From Thermomucor indicae-seudaticae (lineage: Eukaryota; Mucoromycota; Mucoromycetes; Mucorales; Lichtheimiaceae): a DNA stretch of 37,887 nucleotides. This document shows, piece after piece, positions 20,914 through 30,130 of the stretch; the stretch's first letter is position 1, and each line of letters opens with the position of its first letter. Made by a program: the position numbers and the translations under genes. The DNA is taken from assembly GCA_000787465.1 (NCBI GenBank), contig JSYX01000286.1, forward strand, positions 1 to 37,887, written 5' to 3'. The notes under the pieces were generated by a model. The model made no database searches. It had not been told where the DNA came from and saw nothing but the letters and a program-made list of their open reading frames with translations.

Positions 20914-21989
20914 ATGAAGCTCCTGCCATCCTTATGGGCGCTCCTTTGCTTGTTCGCTTTAGCATTGGCTGATAGTACCAGTACTACTACTGCTGTTGCT
21001 TCCACTGACACTCCCCGAATTGTAGCCACGGGCGATCTCCACGGCGATTTGGCAAATACGCTTCAGATATTGAGGTTCTCGGACATCATTGATGAACACG
21101 GTCATTGGAAAGCAGGCAACGCCATTTGGGTGCAGACGGTGATTAGACTCCACCGAATCACAGGTCTTTTGTTCTTCTGATCAATAAACAACTTTTAGGG
21201 CGATGTGGTAGATCGTGGAGCGGATACGATCGGGTTATACAGACTCATACAACAACTGCGTGTCGAAGCCAGTGCTCAGGGCGGTCGCGTTGTTTCCGTG
21301 CTAGGCAATCACGAAATTATGAATATGATTGGTGACTGGCGCTATGTCCACCCAGACGACATTGCATCCTTTGGCGGGCACAAGGCGCGCCAGGAAGCCT
21401 TTTCCCCTGAGGGCTGGATTGGCGAGGATTTACTGTCCATGTGGAACTTGACGGCCAAAGTCCAGAACTCGGTCTTTTGTCATGGTGGGATCCATCCCTT
21501 CTTCGCTGTTCGGGGCGTGGATGGTATCAATGAGGCGACCCTGCAGACGCTGCCGGACTATGTCACTTCTGGAGGGAATAGGTCGTACGATATCTACGGC
21601 CTGTTTGGTGGTCATGGGCCGACATGGTATCGCGGATATGCTTTGGACAATGAAGAAGAAGTCTGTCCCATTCTAGAGAAAGCACTAACCCTACTGGAGG
21701 TAAGGCTACAAATTAACACATTCGCTTGAAGCCCGCGTGACTCAATCGTCCATGGAGCTTCTAGGCTGACCGAATGGTGATGGGTCATACTGTTCAACGC
21801 GACGGAAAGATCCGAACTCGCTGTGGAGGCAAGGCTGTCTTAATCGATATCGGTATTTCGCATGTATATGGTGGACATTTTGGGGCTCTGGAGATTGTAG
21901 GTGAAAATTTGACAGCCATCTACCGTGGCCACAGAGAACCGTTGGTCTCGTACGAAACTTTAGATGATTATGACCATGATGAGTTATAA
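20914..21989 (+). CDS. Shewanella-like (SLP) PPP-family metallophosphatase, secretory
   Basis: Protein of the PPP-fold metallophosphoesterase family, closest in pattern to Shewanella-like phosphatases found in bacteria, plants and fungi. Exons: 20914-21138, 21199-21699, 21765-21989; 316 residues. Residues 1-20 form a clear signal peptide (MKLLPSLWALLCLFALALAD). The metal-binding motifs follow in order: GDLHGD, GDVVDRGADT (assembled across the first intron), GNHE (VSVLGNHEIMN), the later His in CHGGIHP, and MGHT. Spacing and length fit SLPs rather than PP1/PP2A. The signal peptide places it in the ER/secretory route, as for SLP proteins with organellar or secretory leaders; substrates are unknown. 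It starts 113 bp after the stress-protein stop. Confidence 0.9.
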
Positions 21990-22584
21990 CTCGAAAGTAT
22001 GATAGATTTCGAGTAAAAGCAAGCACCGCATATTGAAGTACGTTAAGTTAGGATGGTATGCCGCTCCAGATGGGGAAAACGACCAGTATGACTCTAAAGT
22101 GGCATATATCATGGATCTGCGACTATTACAAGCGCTTAATCAATACATTTATCAAGAGAGTAGAAATAACGTGAGGACTACTGCAAACGCGGCATTAACT
22201 CTTGTCTAAACCGTGATACATTGCCACAACCTCAGTACGTAGAAGCTGCATGCTATCCCTTTAAGATCCTGCAAATTCACACCATAGATTCCACGCTAAA
22301 TTCGTGCTCTGATGTTAGCTAGTGTCGAGGAGCAGATCCAGATTGATAGAAGACCGCTCGCACGGTCAAGAAAGCAGTAACAATATCTGTGAGCGATGTG
22401 TACACATAGTTCATCGCTTAACTTAAACGATAATACTGTACATCTTTGGGGTGATATGTTATCTGAGCACTCTTATGCAATATATCAATGAGTAATAATT
22501 CAAAGTTGATATATAAGACATCCACGAAAAGATAAATACTTCGCCTCACTCATCGAAAAAAAAAGTATTTCCATACTGCTCATA
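21990..22584. other. Intergenic region
   Basis: About 590 bases, AT-rich, with no supported frame. The part just before 22585 contains CATCGAAAAAAAAAGTATTTCC and is probably the promoter/5' UTR of the small secreted protein. Confidence 0.5.
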
Positions 22585-22886
22585 ATGAAGACGCTCTTTC
22601 TCATTGCCTCTGTCTTTGCCCTCGGGCAGCAGGTTTTTGTTGCCGCAACGGATCCTCAGCAACCGTAAGTTTTCAAACACTAGCATTATGGTAACAATGA
22701 TATTGACATTGCCAGGGGTAATCGTCTAGTAGCTCATCTAAGCAAAGTGAACCTCAGCAATTGATGGTACCTATCATCTATCCAGGTCCCATCTTCTACC
22801 CGCCTTTTGTTCCTCCCATATTCCCTCCGGTATTCCCGCCTTATCCACCTCCTCCAGTATTCCCACCGTATCCGCCGCGTTATTGA
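22585..22886 (+). CDS. Small secreted proline-rich protein, 78 residues
   Basis: Two exons, 22585-22664 and 22730-22886 (65-nt intron). The first encodes a signal peptide (MKTLFLIASVFALGQQVFVA, probable cleavage near residue 20-21). After splicing, a short SSSKQSEPQQ linker leads to a Pro/Phe/Tyr-rich repeat region with FPP and YPP units (PPIFPPVFPPYPPPPVFPPY) ending at TGA. The acceptor at 22730 was chosen because only it bypasses an in-frame TAA and enters the Pro-rich frame. The mature protein has no Cys. The composition suggests a cell-wall or extracellular structural peptide, but no family is recognised. Confidence 0.6.
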
Positions 22887-23638
22887 GGGAATGATCCCCG
22901 ATCAGCTGACGCTTCAAAGTAGTCGAGTTTTTGTCAGTTTGCGCACATCCTTTTTAGCGAATAAATCTGTATCATTTCGTAGCAAACACTACATGTTTAT
23001 CTTACCGACACGTGAAGCAATTCGATCAACCCACCTTACCCTGGTCACGATCCCTTGTAGAGTTAGTAGTATCAGCTGTTGTCTATTCTAATCTTTGCGA
23101 GAGAGACACGCACTAAGAATAAGGAAATCTGTAGTCATCCGTATTTGTTTCTCTGCCTGTCTGAGAACTGCTTCTTTCATGTGTGCCATATTGCAATGTC
23201 TATGTAAGATATGCAATGGCAGGGTCTTTCTTAAACATCTATAAATGCTATATGCTACAAAGTCTAATGCATAGTATAACAGGAAAAGTAGTTTGTGCAA
23301 TCGTCAGCATAATAGCTTGCACCATGACGACGGGAAGAATGCCGAATATTACGTAGTGTTTATGCGGTAAAGGGGAGCACGTACGTGTGCTCTTTGCTTT
23401 TAAGCCTATCAGTAAGTGCCAACGAAAGGCTCGAAACGCTTTCCGGTTTAATCGCATTTCCATAAGAAAGAGGAAGTCTTTCCAATGCCATGATCGCATA
23501 TTCGTGGGAAAATCAAAAAATGGGCAGACGTTTTTTCAAATGGCCAGCATGCTGCACGTCAAAAAGGGGAACATCCCTTTCGGCTGGCAAACTCTGTTCT
23601 CTCTTTCTTTCCTTTATCTAAAGAACGTTTCTCGAAGA
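22887..23638. other. Intergenic region upstream of the carrier gene
   Basis: About 750 bases. Open frames at 22807-23091, 23088-23300 (minus) and from 23387 lack recognisable content. The frame from 23387 runs into the carrier start but contains no carrier sequence before 23639. Confidence 0.5.
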
Positions 23639-25200
23639 ATGCTGGACATTGACGAAATCCGTAAGTATCAAGGCTTAATGCTAGTAAACCGCCGACTCAG
23701 TATATTCTTGATAAACAATGCAGTGGAGCAATATCTGGAAAGCAACGATGATAGCAATACGACACAAAGTTTTGTCGCCGGTGTTGCGGGAGGTTTGTGG
23801 TATTCAGTTACCGTACTCGGCGTTCTAGAATAACTGACGGATATTATATAGGGCTTGCTGGACTCGTCGTCGGTCATCCATTCGGTAGAGTATCTTCGGG
23901 AATGAAGGAAAAATCGTAAGCATTACTCACAGGAAGGTTCTGCAGATACAAGTAACGTTTTCAACCGAGATCGTCCAAACAGCGCAGTTGTATTGATCCC
24001 TAGGAAAATCCCTAATTTTCTGCATAGTCAAAGTACGATTACAGGCACAAATTTCCGGAACACAATATAAAGGAACATGGAATTGTTTTCTGTCCATATT
24101 ACGCAATGAAAAAGTACTTGAAGAATCGTCCTCTTTTTACTAGGACAGTTTGCTCATAATGACCCGCATTAGGTTTTTGGATTTTATAAAGGCATGGTAC
24201 GTCCCTTCCTCTTTCACTGTTCCATTCTGTCCTAGTTAACTCAGCATCCGTTTGCCTAGGCTTCCCCTGCAGTAAGTGACCATGTCTGCCACTTCTCTCG
24301 GAAAATGTATAACGAGCAGTCGTATTGCCTAGGCAGGAGTTTCTGCTGTCAACGCATTGGTTTTTGGTTCCTATAACTGGCTTATGGAGATACAAACACG
24401 TCCAACTCAGCATACTAATCAACCGGCAAGCCTAACGCACATTATGCTCTCTGGGATGGGCGCTGGTCTAATAACCAGGTAGATCACTATTTTCATATAC
24501 GAATGCCTCCTGTCTATCTTCCCAGAGTTTCTCACGTAAACATACCAGCTTGGTGACTTGCCCAATGGAGCTAGCTAAAGTGCAACTACAAAACCAAAAG
24601 CCATCATCATCGACTGGAGGCCACTATTATAAAGGCCCAATAGATTGTCTTGTAAAACTCTACCGAGGCGGTGGTATAAGGCGATGCTTTACGGGATTAA
24701 TGCCGACAGCAGCAAGAGAACTCAGCTTCGGGCCATACTTTGTCGCTTATGAGTGCATTTGTCGCACCTCTACGACAGCAGATCAGTATCTGGGAACAGA
24801 AACTACTACTGGTACATCAGGACCAATGGTTATACTGGCCGGTGGAGTAGCTGGTATCGTGTCCTGGTGCTCAACGTATCCAGTCGGTAAATAGTTATAT
24901 CTGCGCTCTCAACTTATCGTAGCTCATATTAATTAATGATGCTTCCCCATAGATGTTATAAAAACACGCATTCAATCAGAACCGGGCAAATATAGGAATA
25001 TGCGCGATTGCTTTATCCATTGTTATCGAACAGAAGGTCTGCGGGTCTTTGTTCGAGGACTGACGCCTGCATTGCTGCGAGCCTTTCCAACTAATGCAGC
25101 TACATTTGTTGCCTATACGTGGACAATGCAAGCATTATCTCGTCCCACACAGCAACTATCATCGCCTCCTCACAATGGAACAAGCACTGTATCCTGTTAA
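23639..25200 (+). CDS. Mitochondrial carrier (SLC25 family, A45/A48-like) with micro-exons
   Basis: Inner-membrane solute carrier. Ten exons: 23639-23660 (22 nt), 23724-23792, 23852-23884, 23946-23951 (6 nt), 24028-24113, 24173-24196 (24 nt), 24260-24271 (12 nt), 24333-24478, 24549-24886, 24953-25200; 327 residues. All three carrier repeats are present, each with its P-x-[DE]-x-x-[KR] signature: PFDTIKVRLQ (split over four exons), CPMELAKVQLQ and YPVDVIKTRIQ. Other family features are FVAGVAGGLAG, GFYKGM, VNALVFGSY, ELSFGPYFVAYE and RAFPTNAATFVAYTW. The RAFPxNA ending and spacing point to the carnitine/basic amino acid and SLC25A45/47/48 group; the substrate cannot be told. The 6-, 24- and 12-nt exons are required to recover conserved residues without a frame change. 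Aspartates of signatures 1 and 3 are both split by a phase-1 intron. Confidence 0.9.
23946..23951 (+). other. 6-nt micro-exon encoding D-T of carrier signature 1
   Basis: ATACAA lies between CTGCAG and GTAACG. With the G ending the previous exon and the TC starting the next, it reads GAT-ACA-ATC, giving PFDTIK. Skipping it keeps the frame but gives PFVKV and removes the conserved Asp. Flanking introns are 61 nt (23885-23945) and 76 nt (23952-24027), both within the normal size range of this window. Confidence 0.75.
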
Positions 25201-25328
25201 ACAACTACACATAAGAGACATGCCAAAGACTGCTTCCTTCCTTCCTTCAGCTAATAGACGCTACATAAATTGTGTCAAATTGATTCCCTGTCTTTATTTG
25301 GGTCAGAGTGGTCGACTGTAATCAAATT
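25201..25328. other. Convergent spacer between carrier and Lon genes
   Basis: Only 128 bp separate the carrier stop from the Lon stop on the opposite strand, so the two transcripts probably overlap at their 3' ends. It contains a (CTTC)n-like run, CTTCCTTCCTTC, near 25233. Confidence 0.55.
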
Positions 25329-28300
25329 CTATGCTTCTTTATAGCTATCCTGTAAGAGCACAGGAGCTCTTTCGTGTTTCTTCATCTCTTCTGGAGGCAA
25401 TTCCTTTTCCCAGACCCTTTCAGCTTCCTCTTTCGTAACGTCAGGGAAACAAATTTTAAAGACGTCGTCGTACGTGTCGACTGGTATTCCAGTAATGCCC
25501 TCACGCACGTGCTCTGGCAGCTCGTCCCAGTCTGCCTGGTTATCCTTCGGGTACAATATAGTGTTTACCTTGGAACGCTTTGCCGCAATGGTCTTCTCTT
25601 TTAAGCCGCCGATTTGCAGTACTTTACCCGTCAATGTAAGCTCGCCTGTCATGGCGATACTGGCATCGACTGGTTTGTTTAACGCGAGCGAAATAAGCGA
25701 TGTTGCCATGGTTATACCGGCGGATGGTCCTACCACCACATCCAGACGAGTCAGTAACCAAACATTTGTTACAGAATTGGAATGGGCATGTTACCGTCTT
25801 TTGGCACAGCCCCGGCAGGGCAATGCAAATGAACTCGTGCCTTGTCAAAGAATTTGTTTCCTGGGAAATGGGTAGCTATTAAAGACTTGGCAAATGTATA
25901 AGCAATGCTGGTGGACTCCTTCATGACATCTCCTAGTTGTCCGGTTCTTGACAAATGCGGTGTGGATCTGGGAGTAAGGGACGACTCAAGTACCGACTCT
26001 ACGTATAATGAAGATCCACCTAGCCGAAGAAAAAGGAAGATGAAGTTAGTTAAAGTGTATTGACCATGCAGTTATCGTGTAATAATAAGCATACCCATAC
26101 TCGTCCATGCGAGCCCCATAACCACTCCAGGCGGAGTTTGATCGTACAAACGATCGGCATGAAAAACAGGTGGACCCACATAATCCTTGAGATTGTCAGG
26201 AGTGATCTCAAGCTTCACGTCCTCTGGAACGCGAAGAGGTTTTCTTTCCTCTTGCGTCTTTTCTTGTCCGGCTTCCTTTGTGGTTGCCTTTGTAGCCGCT
26301 TTTTCGGGTACATTGGATCTCTTGTCCTCCGGTAACACCTTTGGAGAATCACCCTTTTCTTGTTTAAATCGATCTTCGCCAAGCTTTTCGACGATATTGT
26401 ATGCGGCTTTTCTATAAACTTTATCGATTTGCTTCTTTAGGTTGCGGACACCGCTTTCACGACAGTAGTTCTTGATGAGGACATCAATGGCGTCTTTTGT
26501 TAAGGTCACGTTCACATTCTCCAGACCAGCAGCAGTCTTGGCTGCGGGTGCTAGATACTTCTCTGCGATCGCTTCCTTTTCTTCCGCGACGTAACCTGAA
26601 AGCTGAATAACTTCCATGCGATCGAGCAACGGTCCCGGGATTGTTTCCACTACATTGGCTGTACAGACAAAGAGGACCTTCGACAAGTCGACAGGCACAT
26701 CCATATAATGGTCCAAGAAACTGCTGTTCTGTTCAGGATCTAAAAGCTCTAGTAAAGCAGATGATGGATCCCCCTGATGCCCGCGACCGATTTTATCGAC
26801 TTCGTCAATCAAAATAAGAGGATTTTCCGTCTGCACTTTCTTCAAGGCTTGCACAACTTTACCCGGCATGGCACCAACATACGTTCTTCGATGGCCTTTG
26901 ATTTCTGCCACATCCGTAAGACCGCCCACAGAAAACCGGTAAAATTCACGGTCCAAAGCTCTGGCAATGCTTTTGCCAATAGACGTTTTTCCGACACCGG
27001 GTGGTCCCACGAAGCACAAGATCTTGCCTTCCACCGTGCCCCTCAGCTTCCCAACCGCAATAAACTCCAATATACGGTCTTTAACATCTTTCAGACCGTA
27101 ATGATCCTCATCCAGGACCTTTTTAGCATGCACAATATTATAGTTCTCGCGCGATCTTTTGCCCCACGGAATTTGCGTGAGCCAGTCGAGGTAATTGCGT
27201 GTGACATTGAATTCAGATGCTGCTGGTTCCAAATGCGCCAATTTACTAATCTCCTGCGCACAGACAATCAATTAGAAAGAGTGAAAAAGCTATCCAAACA
27301 AGCATAAAGGATGTAATATACCTCTTCAAAGACTTTCTTGACAGAATCTGGCATTTGGAGTTTCTTTGCGCGCTCTCTAAAATCCTCCACAAGCTTGTCT
27401 TTGCCATCACTTTCTATGCCGAGCTCCTTTTTGATGCCCTTGAGCTGTTCCATCAAGTAATACTCGCGCTGTCTCTTTGCAATTTTGCTTTCAACCTCCT
27501 TTGAGATCTTGTTCTGAAGCTGTGCATTCATCAATTCCTTTTTCAATACCAGCAATGCTTTCTGTAACCTTTCAGGAACATTCATAGTTTCCAAGACTTC
27601 TTGCAATTCTTCAGGCTCTCCAGCAGAAACGGCTGCAGCAAAGTCAGCGAGCTTGCCAGGCTCCTCAAATACGTTTCCGGCCGACTGTGACATGGAGAAA
27701 CTTGCAATTTGATCCCGGAACAAGGGGTTGAGTGAAGCAATATCCTTGAAAACTGACACGATTTCAGAGGTAACGGCTCGCACGACTTGATCCTTTCTGG
27801 AAAATGGTTCATCTTGTAGGTTCTCAACATTCGCCAAGGATACGTTAAACTCTCTGGTCAATAAACCCGGGATATAGTGCGAGGACGCCGATTTAGCATC
27901 AGCATCTCCTAGCACGGGCAGGTGGGCGAGAAGCGCGTGATGGTTTAGTCTATAAGTGAATCCTGTCACAGAAGAAGATAGCTCTTACTTGTTTTATGCT
28001 CGATCTCCGCACGGGCTATAGTTATTCTGGGATCCACTTCCTTTCTGTCATGACCTCGAGGCGGTATCAAATCCGTAATCTTTATTCTTCGATGAGGATA
28101 CAATACTGCCGTCAAACCAGGCTCTTGTTGCTGCTGTTCACCGTCTTTCTCTCTCATCATTCCTCCTCCAGCAGGAAATACACTGGTGATCTGGGCGAAC
28201 ACACCCACCGGATACACTTGGTCCAAGCTCTTTATCTTATCCACATCATTTTCTTCATCTTTAAGCAAAAAGGCACCCACATAAGGCTGTCCTCGTCTCA

Positions 28301-28862
28301 AAAGTTCTTTGATGGCACCCGTCACATCTGGATCCTTGACCACGACTGCCTTGTAAAACCCGGGAAACAAGGGTCGCCGTGCAATCGGCAATGCGAGTAC
28401 TTGAGGATAGTTTTCTGGTACACTGGGCTTCTGGAGCTGATTATCAATCACATGAAAAAGCGCTGACGGCTTTCCCTCTCCTCCTCCTCCGTCGTCGCCG
28501 CTGCCATGGTCTCCTCCTTGACCGGCTGTACTGCCTCCCTCTTCAGAACCACTACCCTCGTCTTTTGGATCGCGTTCGCGTAATTGCACTGAGGATGTCG
28601 ACAGCGATCGTACATTACTCGGTTGTTTGAGTGGTTGCAATGCCACAAAAAGAGTTTTCGAGGAACTTTTGCGTAGCGATTGCAGTAATGCTTCGCCACC
28701 CCATAGCGTTACCAAGGGCGGAGAAGACGCGGTCGACGAACTGCTCGAAAATGACCGTACCGGTAAAGCAGAGCTACCTGTTTGAATGGTTGACAGTAAC
28801 TTCGCATTAGGCTTTGACCTTGGAATAGTTTTTGAAATGTGGAACAAGAATGTGTGGCTCAT
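25329..28862 (-). CDS. PIM1: Mitochondrial Lon protease (Pim1 homologue)
   Basis: ATP-dependent Ser protease of the mitochondrial matrix that degrades damaged proteins. Exons from the start: 27989-28862, 27322-27908, 26095-27253, 25795-26019, 25329-25739 corrected to 25329-25729; 1081 residues. The start at 28862 opens a Ser/Arg-rich targeting sequence ([18 protein letters not shown]). A Gly/Asp/Glu-rich linker precedes the Lon N domain ([17 protein letters not shown]), then a coiled helical region ([20 protein letters not shown]). The AAA+ module has Walker [10 protein letters not shown], Walker [11 protein letters not shown] and the [12 protein letters not shown] pore region. A charged Lys/Glu/Thr-rich insertion typical of fungal Lon precedes the protease domain, with catalytic Ser in GPSAGIT (about 951) and Lys in GGLKEK (about 994), 43 residues apart as in human LONP1. 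The 80-nt first intron (27909-27988) has a CTAAAC branch site. Length fits the family. Confidence 0.96.
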
Positions 28863-30130
28863 GGCGTCTGTTGCAAGGCAGGACACGCCAGCATGACCTC
28901 AGTTTGCATTAACGCGCTTTAGATCTCCGAATTACGGATAAATGCCAGTAACAGAAGTTATTCAGGCAAAGTGCACGTTCTTTGGTCGCGTCAGGCCCAA
29001 GCTCGATGGCTGTCATTGACGAGAATTGGCCGTAACCGCATGCGCGACTGGGGTTGTATTTAATGCGATCATGTTACGACCATCAGCGTGAATATTAGCG
29101 CCATTAGTTCGGCAAAGCGGTATCTGCTGATCTATTATCTATACTTGCAGCCCCAAACACAAACACATGACGCACGAGAGTTATAAATGGAAGGAGAGCC
29201 CTGTTAGTGGATTGAATGAAGCGCAGATACACAGTTGCTTGGCAAAAGATCAATTAACAGCCGGAGCCGTTTTTGGATGAGAGCGTGATCTGATTCCGCA
29301 GAAACCCCAGCCACGATGTAATGGTGCATGATAATACCTTTTTCCCGGCAACATTGGTACTATGGATTAGTGCGTGTTAGCATGCATGTAGCCTATGATA
29401 TGTTTAGTAAAAAAAAGAAAGAGACTTTAGACAGGGTTTTCCGACACATGTGCGATAGTGCCAAGGCAAGCATTTTAATTAGAAATCCGGGATTTGATAA
29501 AGTCATGTAATTTGTTCCTGCGTTGTCCATTTGTATTGTTCTTGCGGACCAATTGTTGGTTTTTGCACTAACACAGGATTGAAACAGGGAATCTGTCGAT
29601 AGAACAGATTAAACGTGTCGATGATAACACGCGCCCGTCCATAACCCGTCTTCTTGAGCATACCCTTAGAAGTGCAAATTTAGAAATGTTACACGACAAA
29701 AAGTTTCTTGTGATTTAAACACTCCGCATTGATCAAGGCTGCACATGCACACTGCCCGATTCTGGTCCGCGGGCTTCTTCAGAAAACAAGGTTCAGATGG
29801 CCAATTTGTAACTCAAAAACAATTCGCCCGTGCTACTTGAACCGTTTTGTCTCTCTTTTGTGAGCCCGAATCCCGCGCCATGTTACAGTGAAGACTTGAC
29901 AAGGATCAAGGAGACAGGAAAAGTACTTTTAAGATGCCGCTTCGTGTAACCTCGTTAATTTGCGATGGGGGTGGTATAAAATGGCTATTGCCAGGGTCAA
30001 CACCAATGCTCACTTTCCCTTTGCAGGTTGGACCATTTTCGAAAGCCGGGCAAGGTACACACCACTACAGAGGGTGTTGCTGCTTCTTGTAGACAGTTTA
30101 GACTGACGGAATACTATTAGTCGAATATAA
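28863..30130. other. Divergent promoter region between Lon and chitin synthase
   Basis: About 1270 bases between two divergently transcribed genes. No frame longer than about 60 codons is convincing (29328-29510 has no features). Two CCAAT-like motifs and AT-rich tracts occur, but I could not identify a canonical heat-shock element for Lon. Nothing else seen. Confidence 0.55.

Noticed and set aside
23387..23638. N-terminal extension of the carrier from the long frame starting at 23387
   Set aside because: The frame contains no carrier sequence, and ATG 23639 plus a clean GT-AG intron (23661-23723) leads directly into the first repeat.
26777..27307. Plus-strand frame of 176 codons
   Set aside because: Antisense to the Lon AAA+ domain, which is conserved on the other strand.
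27963..27988. A 26-nt intron in the Lon gene (GTAAGA...GACAG)
   Set aside because: The same donor joined to the acceptor at 27909 gives an 80-nt intron with a good CTAAAC branch site and keeps the frame; 26 nt is too short.
29328..29510. Short plus-strand frame in the Lon/chitin synthase promoter region
   Set aside because: No domain, no good start context, ends without features; consistent with chance.
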